The position numbers were made by a program, and so were the translations under genes. This document shows, one piece after another, positions 1 to 8,619 of a stretch of DNA of 64,000 bases (positions within the stretch are counted from its first letter, which is position 1; each line of letters begins with the position of its first letter). Location of the stretch: NCBI RefSeq assembly GCF_029714205.1, contig NZ_CP121648.1, positions 496,001-560,000 of the forward strand. Reading direction: 5' to 3'. Below the pieces are notes generated by a model. The model made no database searches. It was given only the letters and a program-made list of their open reading frames with translations, and was not told the origin of the DNA. The stretch is from Methylobacterium sp. CB376 (GTDB lineage: Bacteria > Pseudomonadota > Alphaproteobacteria > Rhizobiales > Beijerinckiaceae).

Positions 1-109
1 GATCCGGGCCCAGTTCTGGGCCGCCTTCGAGGCCTTCGTCCCGGGCACGCCGCTCCCGGAGCCGCGCGAGGAGGACCTCATCGCGCTCGAGCGGCTGCCG
101 CCCGGCTAA
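1..109 (+). CDS. C-terminal fragment of an unidentified protein
   Basis: The reading frame enters from the left edge (first full codon at base 2) and ends at TAA 107-109, giving 35 residues rich in acidic and aromatic amino acids. There is too little sequence to name a family. The stop codon forms the first bases of a perfect hairpin (107-137), so the gene seems to end directly in a terminator-like element. It is convergent with the phosphatase gene on the other strand. Confidence 0.55.
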   Translation, partial: IRAQFWAAFEAFVPGTPLPEPREEDLIALERLPPG

Positions 110-196
110 GCGGAATTGCGCCGTGCAATTCCGCTTAGTCCCTTGCTTTGGCAGCATTCTTGCCGCCGAACCGGTGACCCCTTCGGCGAATGATGC
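107..196. repeat. Two-hairpin element in a convergent 3' gap
   Basis: Bases 107-119 and 125-137 form a perfect 13-bp inverted repeat with a 5-base loop. Bases 154-196 form a second, imperfect hairpin (GCAT...GCCGCCGAA against TTCGGCG...GATGC). The element fills the gap between two convergent genes and includes the stop codon of the left one. The layout, a perfect hairpin followed by an imperfect one, resembles the larger repeat family at 43.5, 45.5, 47.7 and 61.6 kb, although the bases differ. A bidirectional terminator or REP-like element is the likely role. Confidence 0.6.
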
Positions 197-269
197 TTAG
201 GGCAGGGCCCGGTCACGCGGCCATCGGGTCCTGCGCCAGGTTCTTGCCGTGCGGCCCGAAGCGCCGGTC

Positions 270-1058
270 TCAGCGGTTGAGCATCTCCAGCGCCGCCTCG
301 TGCAGGCGCTTGTCGCCGGCCGCCACGACGTTGCCGCCGCCCGCGGCCGGGCCGCCGTCCCAGCTGGTCACGATCCCGCCCGCGCCCTCCACGATCGGGA
401 TCAGCGCGACGATGTCGTAGGGCTTCAGGCCGGCCTCGATCACGAGGTCGATCTGCCCGGCCGCCAGCATGCAGTAGGAGTAGCAGTCGGTGCCGAACCG
501 CATCAGGCGCGTCGCCGCCTCGACGCGGCCGTAGGCCTCGCGGTCCCGGCCCTCGCCGAACAGGCGCGGGTCGGTCGTCGCCGCGATCGCCTCGGAGAGC
601 GCGGCGCGGCGGCGGGTGAGGAGCTTGCGGGTGCCGTTCGGGCCGCGATACTGCGCGCTCCGGCCGTCGCCCGAGAAGCGCTCGCCCAGGAAGGGCTGGT
701 GCATCAGCCCGTAGCAGGGCGTGCCGGCCCGCGTCAGGCCGATCAGCGTCCCCCAGAGCGGCAGGCCGGCGATGAAGCCCCGCGTGCCGTCGATCGGATC
801 GAGGACCCAGACGTACTCCGCCTCCTCCCCCTCGGTGCCGAATTCCTCGCCGAGGATGCCGTGGTCCGGGAAGGTGCGGCGGATGATCTGGCGCATCACC
901 GCCTCGCCGGCCCGGTCCGCCTCCGTCACGGGATCGAAGGGCTTGGGGCCGATCGCCTTGTCCTCGGTGACGAAGGCCGCGCGGAAGAAGGGCAGGATCG
1001 CCTGTCCGGACTGCGTGGCGAGCTCGTCCACGAACCGCGCGAAATCGACGACGCTCAT
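270..1058 (-). CDS. hisN: Inositol-monophosphatase family phosphatase, HisN-type
   Basis: A 262-residue protein of the inositol monophosphatase superfamily, Mg-dependent enzymes that hydrolyse small phosphate monoesters. Residues 71-72 (EE) and the DPIDGT motif at 87-92 are the metal-binding signature, and a C-terminal WDGGP segment completes the active site. The stretch from VTEAD (44-48) through the DPIDGTRGF motif is typical of HisN-type histidinol-phosphatases, which catalyse the penultimate step of histidine synthesis; inositol or other sugar phosphates remain possible. The start is the ATG at 1058; upstream in-frame sequence lacks family similarity. It lies 97 bp after the AI-2E family gene in the same direction. 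Confidence 0.75.
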   Translation of the reverse strand: MSVVDFARFVDELATQSGQAILPFFRAAFVTEDKAIGPKPFDPVTEADRAGEAVMRQIIRRTFPDHGILGEEFGTEGEEAEYVWVLDPIDGTRGFIAGLPLWGTLIGLTRAGTPCYGLMHQPFLGERFSGDGRSAQYRGPNGTRKLLTRRRAALSEAIAATTDPRLFGEGRDREAYGRVEAATRLMRFGTDCYSYCMLAAGQIDLVIEAGLKPYDIVALIPIVEGAGGIVTSWDGGPAAGGGNVVAAGDKRLHEAALEMLNR

Positions 1059-1155
1059 TGCGCACCCCTCAGGCCGCTCCCCGGGCCGGCCGCCCCGGCC
1101 GGCTCCTCGCGGCGCGCAAGGATCGAAAGGACGCCGCGAGCCCTGCGTCAAGCCC

Positions 1156-3195
1156 TCAGGCGGGAGCACCCGCCGGGAGGGAGGCCGAACGCGGCGCCGG
1201 CGCCACAGGCGCGGGCCGGCCGGCGGACGCCGCCTCGCCCGTCGCGGCCGCCAGGCAGGCCTCCACCGCCTCGCGCAGGGAGGTGACGTGATCGTCCGCC
1301 CCCAGGGCGGCGCGGGCCTCCGGATCGGCCAGGGCGAGGTCGTCGGTCGGCCAGAGGCCGACCAGGATGCGGGCCTGCGGCAGGCGCCGCCGCACCCGCT
1401 GCACGAGGTAGCGCAGGTGCGCCGGGGTGCCGCTGATCTCCAGGTAGGAGATGCAGACCATCCGGGCCTCGCCCGCGTCGAGGTCGGCGATCCGCGCCCG
1501 CGACACCGCCGCGAACGGCACGACCCGGGTGCCGAGGCCGTTCTTCTCCAGGAGCTGCGAGAGCATCGTCGAGGCGGCCTCGTCGAGCGGGCCGCGGCCC
1601 GCCACGCAGAGCACGGCCCCCTTCTGCCGCCAGGGCGCCGGCAGGGTCTCCGGGGCCGGCGCGCCCGGCACGGCCGGCTCGCCGTCGCAGGGGGCGGCGG
1701 CGTCGGCATCGCGCCCCAGGAGCCGCCCGGCGAGACTGGTCTGGGCGGCGGGCGCGACGTCCTCGCGGTCGGCGAGGTCGGTGACGAGCTCGTCGATCGC
1801 CGTGCGGATCCGCTCCAGCTGCTCCTCGGTCAGCACCCCGCGGCGGGCGTCGGAGGCGGCGAGTTGCAGGCCCTTGAGCACCACGTCGTCGTAGTAGGAG
1901 GAGAGCGAGCACTCGCTGAGGATCGATTCCGCGAGCTCCTGCGCCTCGTCGGGGTCGTCCGCGAGGAGGCGCTGGTAGAAGTTCTCCACCGGGGTCAGGG
2001 CCGGCCGGTCGCCGAACAGGACGTCGAGGAATTCGAGCTGGTCGACGTGGCGGCCGAGCACGACGAGGCAGACCGTGAGCGGGGTCGAGAGCAGCAGCCC
2101 GACCGGCCCCCAGAGCCAGGTCCAGAACAGGGCCGAGACCAGGACCGCGAAGGGCGAGAGCCCGGTCGAGTGCCCGTAGAGCAGCGGCTCGACGACCTGG
2201 CCGACGATCGGCTCGAGGATCAGGAACAGGGCCGCGGTGGCCAGCACCATGTGCCAGCCCGGATCGACCGCGGCGGCGAGCAGCAGCGGCAGCAGGGCCG
2301 ACAGGAAGGCGCCGACATAGGGCACGAAGCGCATCAGCGCGGTGAAGATCCCCCACAGGATCGGGCTCGGCACGCCGATGATCCAGAGCCCGATCCCGAT
2401 CGCCACCCCGAATCCGGCGTTGAGGGCGAGCTGCACCAGGAAGAAGCGGCTCAGGCGCCGCGCCGCGTCGTTCATCGCCACCGTGGTGCGGTGGAGGTCG
2501 CTCGACCCGGCGAGGCGGATCAGGCGGTCGCGCAGGTCTTCGCGCTGGCCCAGGATGAACATCAGCACCACGAAGACGATGCCGGTGGTGGCGAGCGGCG
2601 CGAGGGCCGGCGAGAGCAGGCGCTCGGCGAGTTCGAGCGGGGTGAGTTCGCGCTCGCGCACCTCGACCAGCACCGGCTTGTCGGGGTTCTGCACGCTGGG
2701 GGCCGGCCTCGGCGCGGTCGGGTCCTGCGGCTTGGCCTTGTCCTCCGGGATGCTCCCGGCCTGCTGCAGGTGCTTGCCGATGCTGCGCATGTAGCCGGCG
2801 ATGGAGCCGACCGGACCCTCCCTGAGATTCTCGAGCTTGCGCTCGATCGTGCGCTGGTACTGGGGCAGGTTGCTGCCGAGATCGGCGACCTGCAGGCCGA
2901 TGACGAGGGTGAGCAGGCCCACGACCCCGAGGCAGGTGAGCACCGACAGGCCGATCGAGGCCGTGCGCCCGAGGCGCAGCCGCCGCAGCAGGCTCACCAG
3001 CGGCCAGAGCACGAAGCTCAGGAGCACCGCGATGGCGATCGGGATCAGGATCTCGCGGCCGAAATACAGGGCCGCCACGATGAGGGCGGCGATGAGCAGC
3101 GGCAGGGCGAAGCCGCGGCCGGGCGTCTCCGCGGCGGCAATGCGCTTGGGCACCGCCGGGATCAGGGAGGCCTGCCCACCATCGTCACGCGCCAT
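1156..3195 (-). CDS. AI-2E family transporter with extra C-terminal Rossmann-like domain
   Basis: A 679-residue inner-membrane protein. Residues of about 20-390 match the AI-2E/PerM family: N-terminal membrane helices, a long polar insertion (about 120-190), then the hydrophobic core with the conserved region around PYVGAFLSALLP. Family members export small molecules or ions, and the substrate cannot be told. The last 280 residues are not part of the usual family (about 350 aa); residues of about 535-640 read as alternating strands and helices resembling a B12-binding-like fold but without DxHxxG. I chose ATG 3195 because GGGGCG lies about 8 bases upstream; a GTG 12 bases earlier is possible. 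Confidence 0.8.
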   Translation of the reverse strand: MARDDGGQASLIPAVPKRIAAAETPGRGFALPLLIAALIVAALYFGREILIPIAIAVLLSFVLWPLVSLLRRLRLGRTASIGLSVLTCLGVVGLLTLVIGLQVADLGSNLPQYQRTIERKLENLREGPVGSIAGYMRSIGKHLQQAGSIPEDKAKPQDPTAPRPAPSVQNPDKPVLVEVRERELTPLELAERLLSPALAPLATTGIVFVVLMFILGQREDLRDRLIRLAGSSDLHRTTVAMNDAARRLSRFFLVQLALNAGFGVAIGIGLWIIGVPSPILWGIFTALMRFVPYVGAFLSALLPLLLAAAVDPGWHMVLATAALFLILEPIVGQVVEPLLYGHSTGLSPFAVLVSALFWTWLWGPVGLLLSTPLTVCLVVLGRHVDQLEFLDVLFGDRPALTPVENFYQRLLADDPDEAQELAESILSECSLSSYYDDVVLKGLQLAASDARRGVLTEEQLERIRTAIDELVTDLADREDVAPAAQTSLAGRLLGRDADAAAPCDGEPAVPGAPAPETLPAPWRQKGAVLCVAGRGPLDEAASTMLSQLLEKNGLGTRVVPFAAVSRARIADLDAGEARMVCISYLEISGTPAHLRYLVQRVRRRLPQARILVGLWPTDDLALADPEARAALGADDHVTSLREAVEACLAAATGEAASAGRPAPVAPAPRSASLPAGAPA

Positions 3196-3363
3196 GCACC
3201 GCCCCACGCTCGCGCCCGGCGGGTCAAGCCGGGCCGTACCCGTGTCAGGAACGGCCGGGAGACCGATTGGATCCCCGCGCAGGGCGGGCGGCCGGGGCGA
3301 AAAACCGATTGCCGCAGCGGCAGATAGCCGTGCGCCTGGGGGCCGCCCGGGCGGCGCGCCGGA

Positions 3364-4656
3364 TCACACCAGGAGCGGCTGGGCCACCTGCGCCCCGACC
3401 GAGAACACGCGCTTGTAGCGCTCGACCTCCTCCTCCGGCCCGAGCGCCTTGGTGGGGTTGTCGGAGAGCTTGACGGTCGGGCGGCCGTTGGCCGAGATCA
3501 CCTTGCAGACGATGGAGATCGGGTCGAGGCGCCCGTCCGGCGCCAGCCCCCGGAAGTCGTTGGTGAGCAGGGTGCCCCAGCCGTAGCCGATGCGCAGCCG
3601 CCCGTGGAAGCGGTGGTGGATGGTCTCGATCGTGTCGACGTCGAGCCCGTCGGAGAAGATCGCGAGCTTCTCCCGCGGGTTGCGCCCGTTCTCGCGCCAC
3701 CACGCGATCACCTCCTCGCCCCCGATGATCGGGTCCTTCGAGTCGATGCGGATGCCGGTCCAGTCCGCCATCCAGGCGGGGCCGTTGGCCAGGAAGCCGG
3801 TCGTCCCGTAGGTGTCCGGCAGGATGACGAGCAGGTTGCCGGCGTAGTCCTGCTGCCAGTCGGCCAGGACCGCGTAGGGCGCCCGGGCCAGGGCCGCGTC
3901 GTCCTCCGCCAGGGCGGCGTAGACCATCGGCAGTTCGTGCGCGTTGGTGCCCACCGCCTCGATGTCGTGGCGCAGCGCGATCAGGCAGTTCGAGGTGCCG
4001 AGGAAGGCCGGGCCGAGCCCCTCGATCATCGCCTCGACGCACCAATCCTGCCACAGGAAGCCGTGGCGCCGCCGGGTGCCGAAATCGGCGATCGAGAGCC
4101 CGGGCAGCAGCTTGAGCCGCTCGATCTTCTCCCAGATCCGCGTCATCGCCCGCGCGTAGAGGATCTGCAGGTCGAACTTGCCCATCCCCTTGAGCACGCC
4201 CCGCGAGCGCAGCTCGTTGAGGATCGAGAGCGCCGGGACCTCCCACATCGTGGTCTCGATCCAGGGCCCGTGGAAGGTGAGGACGTACTGGCCGTCCTGC
4301 TTCTCCAGCAGGTAGTCGGGGAAGCGGAAGTTCTCCAGCCAGTCCATGAAGTCCGGCGAGAACATCTGGCGCTTGCCGTAGAAGGTGTTGCCGCGCAGCC
4401 AGGTCGACTCGCCGCGGGTGAGCCGCAGGGAGCGACAATGGTCGAGCTGCTCGCGCAGCTCCCCCTCGTCGATGATCTCGCCGAGCCGGACCCGCGTGGT
4501 GCGGTTATGGATGCCGAACGTGACCTCCACGTCGCGATGGCGGCGAAAGATGGTCTGCGCCATCAGGAGCTTGTAGAAATCGGTGTCGAGCACCGAGCGG
4601 ATGATCGGGTCGATCTTCCAGGTATGGTTGTAAACCCTGGTGGCGAGGTCGAGCAT
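3364..4656 (-). CDS. pncB: Nicotinate phosphoribosyltransferase
   Basis: A 430-residue cytoplasmic enzyme that joins nicotinate to PRPP (with ATP) to give nicotinate mononucleotide in NAD salvage. The N-terminal signature ([19 protein letters not shown]), the central FGTRRRHGF segment, the DGLDVDTI strand and the C-terminal [10 protein letters not shown] phosphate-binding stretch are all present, and the length is normal for proteobacterial PncB. ATG at 4656 is used; an adjacent GTG at 4659 would add one residue. It is transcribed in the same direction as the AI-2E family gene, but the 168-bp gap argues for separate units. Confidence 0.95.
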   Translation of the reverse strand: MLDLATRVYNHTWKIDPIIRSVLDTDFYKLLMAQTIFRRHRDVEVTFGIHNRTTRVRLGEIIDEGELREQLDHCRSLRLTRGESTWLRGNTFYGKRQMFSPDFMDWLENFRFPDYLLEKQDGQYVLTFHGPWIETTMWEVPALSILNELRSRGVLKGMGKFDLQILYARAMTRIWEKIERLKLLPGLSIADFGTRRRHGFLWQDWCVEAMIEGLGPAFLGTSNCLIALRHDIEAVGTNAHELPMVYAALAEDDAALARAPYAVLADWQQDYAGNLLVILPDTYGTTGFLANGPAWMADWTGIRIDSKDPIIGGEEVIAWWRENGRNPREKLAIFSDGLDVDTIETIHHRFHGRLRIGYGWGTLLTNDFRGLAPDGRLDPISIVCKVISANGRPTVKLSDNPTKALGPEEEVERYKRVFSVGAQVAQPLLV

Positions 4657-4808
4657 CACCCGTGCCTGACTGGCCCGGCACCACGGGCCGGGCGGGGTGG
4701 CGCACCCCGCACGGTTCAGGCGCCGAAGTCAAGCTGGCGCGGGCGGATCCGCGCCGAACCGCTCCGGCCCGCGCCGGGCCCGGCCTCCCGGATCCGGCGC
4801 GGCCGCTT

Positions 4809-5318
4809 TCAGCGCGCCGAGAGATCGACCGCCTTCTTCTCGGTCTTCGGCGACTCGCCCGTCACCGCGGCCTTCACGTAGCCGTAGAGGTGCAGCATGG
4901 TGGCGTTCGGGCTGTCCCAGTACTCGCCCTTCTCGGGATGCACGCGGATCAGCGTCACGGAGGGATCGTCCTTGCCCTTCGGGAACCAGGTCTTCAGGCT
5001 CTCGTTCCACTTGGAGTCGATCGTCGCCTTGTCGCGCACGATCTCGGCCTTGCCCGACACCGAGACGTAGTTCTGGTTCGACGGGTCCGCGTAGGCGAGG
5101 TTGACCTGCGAGTCGCGGCTGATCTCGCCGGTCACCGGCGCGTCGAGCCTGACGAAGAACCAGAGGTCGCCCTGCGGGTCCGCCTCCTGGCTCCACATCG
5201 GGCGGCTGCGCAGCTGGCCGTCCGAATCCACGGTCGTCATCATGGCGACCTTGACGTCCTTGATCAGGCTGAAGAGTTTCTGCGCGCCCTCGTGGTCGCG
5301 GTGGCTGCCCTGATGCAT
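4809..5318 (-). CDS. Pyridoxamine 5'-phosphate oxidase-like general stress protein
   Basis: A 169-residue protein of the split-barrel flavin-binding PPOX superfamily, closest to the 'general stress protein 26' group. Features include LRSRPMWSQE, DLWFFVRLDAP, and a C-terminal WDSPNATMLHLYGYVKAAVTG block characteristic of this group. Members bind FMN or FAD and are induced by stress; the substrate is unknown. The start at 5318 is supported by GAGGAGA a few bases upstream. It is divergent from the molbindin gene. Confidence 0.88.
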   Translation of the reverse strand: MHQGSHRDHEGAQKLFSLIKDVKVAMMTTVDSDGQLRSRPMWSQEADPQGDLWFFVRLDAPVTGEISRDSQVNLAYADPSNQNYVSVSGKAEIVRDKATIDSKWNESLKTWFPKGKDDPSVTLIRVHPEKGEYWDSPNATMLHLYGYVKAAVTGESPKTEKKAVDLSAR

Positions 5319-5491
5319 GGATCTCCTCGATGGTTGGCCGGCCGGCGCGGCGCCGGCGGCGGGTCGGCGAATCGGCGGGACAACATGCGAGGCCGGGCTT
5401 GGTTGCGGTGCGTCACCCGGGCCCTCCCCGCCGCGCACCCTCCCGCTATGTCAGGGGCTGCGGCCGCCAGGGGGCCGCGGGGACCGGCACG

Positions 5492-5701
5492 ATGAGGATC
5501 AGCGCGCGCAACCAGCTCTCGGGCACGATCACGTCCGTCACCAAGGGCACGACCACCGCCCACGTCACGCTGGAACTGCCCGGCGGCCAGGTGGTGACGG
5601 CGGCGCTCACCAACGACTCCGTCGACGGGCTGCACCTCGCGGTCGGCAAGCCGGCCGTCGCGGTGATCAAGTCCGGCGACGTGACGATCGCGGTCGATTG
5701 A
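5492..5701 (+). CDS. mop: Molybdopterin-binding TOBE-domain protein (molbindin)
   Basis: A 69-residue protein consisting of a single TOBE/Mop domain (MRISARNQLSG at the start, ending VIKSGDVTIAVD), which in the family assembles as a hexamer and binds molybdate or tungstate in the cytoplasm. ATG 5492 begins the canonical SARNQLxG motif. The next gene starts 5 bp after its stop, so it heads the operon of an ABC importer. That position is the best clue that the importer carries molybdate or tungstate. Confidence 0.88.
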   Translation: MRISARNQLSGTITSVTKGTTTAHVTLELPGGQVVTAALTNDSVDGLHLAVGKPAVAVIKSGDVTIAVD

Positions 5702-5706
5702 GGCCG

Positions 5707-6747
5707 ATGGCCCTCGACCGGCGCGCCCTGCTGCTCGGCCTCGCCGGCCTCTGCGCCGCGGGACGCGCCCGCGCGGCGGGGCGAACCCGCGCGGCGGGCC
5801 TCGACGAGGCCGGCAGGCCGCTCCCGGCACCGTCCGGCCCGGTCACCCGGGTCTTCCCGGCCGGGCCGCCGGCCGCGATCCTGCTCTACACGCTCGCGCC
5901 CGACCTCCTGGCCGGCTGGCCGCGCGCGATCCGGCCGGCCGAGCGGCCCTACCTCCTGCCGGAGGCCGCCGCGCTGCCGGAGGTCGGCCGCCTGACCGGG
6001 CGGGGCAACACCGCCAATCTCGAGACGGTGCTGGCGCTCAAGCCCGACCTCGTCGTGGATACGGGCGACACGGGCGAGACCTACCGCTCCCTCGCCGACC
6101 GGCTGCAGCAGCAGACCGGCATCCCGGCGCTCCTGTTCGACGGGCGGCTCCCGGCCGTCCCGGCGACCTATCGGCGGCTCGGCGCGGTGATCGGGCGGGC
6201 CGAGCGCGCCGAGCGCCTCGCCGCCCGCTGCGAGGCCATCCTGAACACCGTGCAGGGCCGCCTCGCCGCCGTGCCGCCGGAGGCGCGCCCCAGGGTCTAC
6301 TTCGCCCGGGGTCCGCGGGGCCTGGAGACCGCGCGGGCGGGGGCGATCAACGTCGAGGTCCTGGATCTGCTCGGCGCCGTCAATGTCGCGGGGGCGGGCG
6401 GCAGCCTCGCGCGCGTCTCGCCCGAGGACGTGCTCGCCTGGGCGCCCGAGGTGATCGTCGCCCTCGATCCGGGCTTCGCGGCCGCCGCCCGGACGGATCC
6501 CCTCTGGCAGGGCGTGCCGGCGGTGGCGGCCGGGCGCCTCCACCTCTCCCCCGCCCTCCCCTTCGGCTGGGTCGATTCGCCGCCCTCGGTGAACCGCTTC
6601 CTGGGCCTGTGGTGGCTCGGCAAGGCGCTCTACCCGTCGCTCTTCCCGGAGGACCTGCGGGCGCTCGCCCGCGACTTCCACCGCGACTTCTACCACGTGG
6701 TCCCGGACGAGGCGGCCCTCGACCGCCTGCTCGCGGGGGCCTCGTGA
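5707..6747 (+). CDS. ABC transporter periplasmic binding protein (BtuF/FhuD-type)
   Basis: A 346-residue protein with an N-terminal export signal containing twin arginines (residues 5-6) before a hydrophobic stretch, then a type III periplasmic binding fold: VGRLTGRGNTANLETVLALKPDLVVDTG is the family's typical first-lobe motif. The fold is used for siderophores, haem, cobalamin and, in MolA-type systems, molybdate or tungstate. Adjacency to molbindin (5 bp) favours an oxyanion, but annotation as an iron transporter would be usual. Its stop overlaps the permease start (GTGA). Confidence 0.85.
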   Translation: MALDRRALLLGLAGLCAAGRARAAGRTRAAGLDEAGRPLPAPSGPVTRVFPAGPPAAILLYTLAPDLLAGWPRAIRPAERPYLLPEAAALPEVGRLTGRGNTANLETVLALKPDLVVDTGDTGETYRSLADRLQQQTGIPALLFDGRLPAVPATYRRLGAVIGRAERAERLAARCEAILNTVQGRLAAVPPEARPRVYFARGPRGLETARAGAINVEVLDLLGAVNVAGAGGSLARVSPEDVLAWAPEVIVALDPGFAAAARTDPLWQGVPAVAAGRLHLSPALPFGWVDSPPSVNRFLGLWWLGKALYPSLFPEDLRALARDFHRDFYHVVPDEAALDRLLAGAS

Positions 6748-7796
6748 GCGGCCCGCCGGCGCGGGCGGAGGGCCGGATCGGGGCGCGGCGCGCGCCCGGC
6801 CTCGGCCCGGCGCTGGCGCTCGGCGCGCTGATCCTCGCGGTCGCCCTCGCCTTCGGGGTCGGGCGCTACCCGGTCGGGCTCGGCGACGTCGCCCGGGTGC
6901 TCGCCGCCAAGCTGACCGGGGCCCCCTCGGGGGCGCCCGCCGCCGTGGAGGCGGTGGTGCTGCAGATCCGCGGGCCGCGCATCCTCGCCGCCATCCTGAT
7001 CGGCGCCGCCCTCTCCCTCGCCGGGGCGGCCTTCCAGGGCCTGTTCCGCAATCCCCTGGTCTCGCCCGACATCCTCGGCGCCTCCTCGGGGGCGGCCTTC
7101 GGGGCGGTGCTCGGCATCTGGCTGTCGCTCGGGGTGCTGGCCATCGAGGTCCTGGCCTTCGCGGGCGGGCTCCTCGCCGTCGGGGCGGTCTACGCGGTCG
7201 GGGCCGTGCTGGCGCGGCGCGACCCGGTCCTGGTGCTGGTCCTGGCGGGCGTGGTGATCGGCTCGCTCCTGGGGGCGGGGGTCGGCCTCGTGAAGTTCCT
7301 CGCCGATCCCTACAACCAGCTGCCGGCCATGACCTTCTGGCTGCTCGGCAGCCTCTCGGCGACGCACGCGACCGACCTCGCGGCGCTCGCCGTCCCGGTG
7401 GCGGCCGGGACGGCGCTGCTCCTGCTCCTGCGCTGGCGGCTCGACGCGCTCTCGCTGCCCGACGAGGAGGCGCGGGCGCTCGGCCTCGCCACCGGCCCCC
7501 TGCGGCTCGCCGTGGTGGCCGCCGCCACCCTGGTGACGGCCGCGAGCGTGGCGGCGGCCGGCATCGTCGGCTGGGTCGGGCTGGTGGTGCCGCACCTCGC
7601 CCGCTTCCTGGTCGGGCCGGGCTTCGCGCGGCTGCTCCCGACCGCGGCCCTCCTCGGGGCCGGCACGCTCCTCGTCATCGACACGCTGGCGCGCACCGTC
7701 GCGCCGGTCGAGGTGCCCCTCGGCATCCTCACGGCCGTCGTCGGCACGCCGGTCTTCCTGTGGTTACTCGCGGGCGCGGAGCGGGACTGGTCATGA
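6744..7796 (+). CDS. FecCD/BtuC-family ABC transporter permease
   Basis: A 350-residue polytopic membrane protein of the FecCD family. Family motifs include LQIRGPRILAAILIGAALSLAGAAFQG, FRNPLVSPDILGASSGAAFGAV, and the cytoplasmic coupling stretch GWVGLVVPHLARFLVGP near the C-terminus. About ten helices are expected. It starts with GTG at 6744, overlapping the preceding stop, and its own stop overlaps the ATPase start (ATGA), so the three genes are translationally coupled. Substrate as for the binding protein: molybdate/tungstate inferred, iron chelates possible. Confidence 0.9.
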   Translation: MSGPPARAEGRIGARRAPGLGPALALGALILAVALAFGVGRYPVGLGDVARVLAAKLTGAPSGAPAAVEAVVLQIRGPRILAAILIGAALSLAGAAFQGLFRNPLVSPDILGASSGAAFGAVLGIWLSLGVLAIEVLAFAGGLLAVGAVYAVGAVLARRDPVLVLVLAGVVIGSLLGAGVGLVKFLADPYNQLPAMTFWLLGSLSATHATDLAALAVPVAAGTALLLLLRWRLDALSLPDEEARALGLATGPLRLAVVAAATLVTAASVAAAGIVGWVGLVVPHLARFLVGPGFARLLPTAALLGAGTLLVIDTLARTVAPVEVPLGILTAVVGTPVFLWLLAGAERDWS

Positions 7797-8563
7797 GCCT
7801 CCTCGCCGCACGGGACCTCGCCTTCGGCTATCCGGGCCGGGAGATCGGGCGCGGCATCGACCTCGCGGTGGCGGGGGGCGAGGTGCTGGCGCTGCTCGGC
7901 CCCAACGGCGGCGGCAAGACCACGCTCCTCAAGACGCTGCTCGGCCTGCTGGCGCCGCTCGGCGGCACCGTCGCGGTCGCGGGCAGGCCGCTCGCCGCCC
8001 TCTCGGCCCGCCAGCGCGCCCGGGCGATGGCCTACGTGCCCCAGAGCGCCGCCAGCCCCTTCGCCTTCACGGCGCGGGCCGTGGTGCTGATGGGGCGCAG
8101 CGCCCATGCGGGGCTCCTCGCCGCCCCCTCGCGGGCCGACCGCGCCGCCGCGGACGCGGCCCTCGCCCGGCTCGGCGTGCTCCACCTCGCCGAGCGGCCG
8201 GTCACCCGCCTCTCGGGGGGCGAGCGCCAGCTCGTGCTGATCGCCCGGGCACTCGCCTAGGAGCCGCGCCTCGTGATCCTCGACGAGCCGACCGCCAGCC
8301 TCGATTTCGGCAACCAGGGCAAGGTGATGCGCGAGATCGCGCGCCTGCGCGCGGACGGGCTCGGCGTGGTGTTCACGACCCACGACCCGAACCAGGCGGC
8401 GCGCTACGCCGACCGGGCGCTGCTGCTGCGGGGCGGCGCCCGCCTCGCCGAGGGGCCGGTCGCGGAGGTGCTGGAGCCGTCGCGCCTGCAGGGGCTCTAC
8501 GGGGCGCCGGTGGAGCTGGTGCGGGACGCGCGCAGCGGGGCCTCGGCCTTCCTGCCGGGGTGA
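7793..8563 (+). pseudogene. FecE/BtuD-type ABC ATPase interrupted by an amber codon
   Basis: The 257-codon frame encodes a complete importer ATPase except for TAG at 8258-8260. Before it are Walker A (GPNGGGKTT, about residues 40-48), the Q-loop VPQS and the signature LSGGERQ; after it, in the same frame, Walker B (LVILDEPTASLD) and the H-loop (TTHD). In relatives the codon after ARALA is usually glutamine, so a single CAG to TAG change explains the break. A truncated 155-aa product would lack Walker B and be inactive. It may be a real inactivation, an amber-suppressed gene or a base-call error. A GTG at 8273 could in principle restart the second half. Confidence 0.85.
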
Positions 8564-8564
8564 G

Positions 8565-8613
8565 CCGCCGCGCGGGCTACGGGCCCGCCGCGCGGGCTAC
8601 ACCCGCCGCGCGG
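8565..8613. repeat. Short GC-rich direct repeats in a convergent gap
   Basis: CCGCCGCGCGGGCTAC occurs at 8565-8580 and 8585-8600, and its first 11 bases occur again at 8603-8613. Each copy contains the palindrome CCGCGCGG. The block sits between the convergent ABC ATPase and purQ genes and may help end transcription; no U-tract follows. Confidence 0.6.
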
Positions 8614-8619
8614 CCCCGC

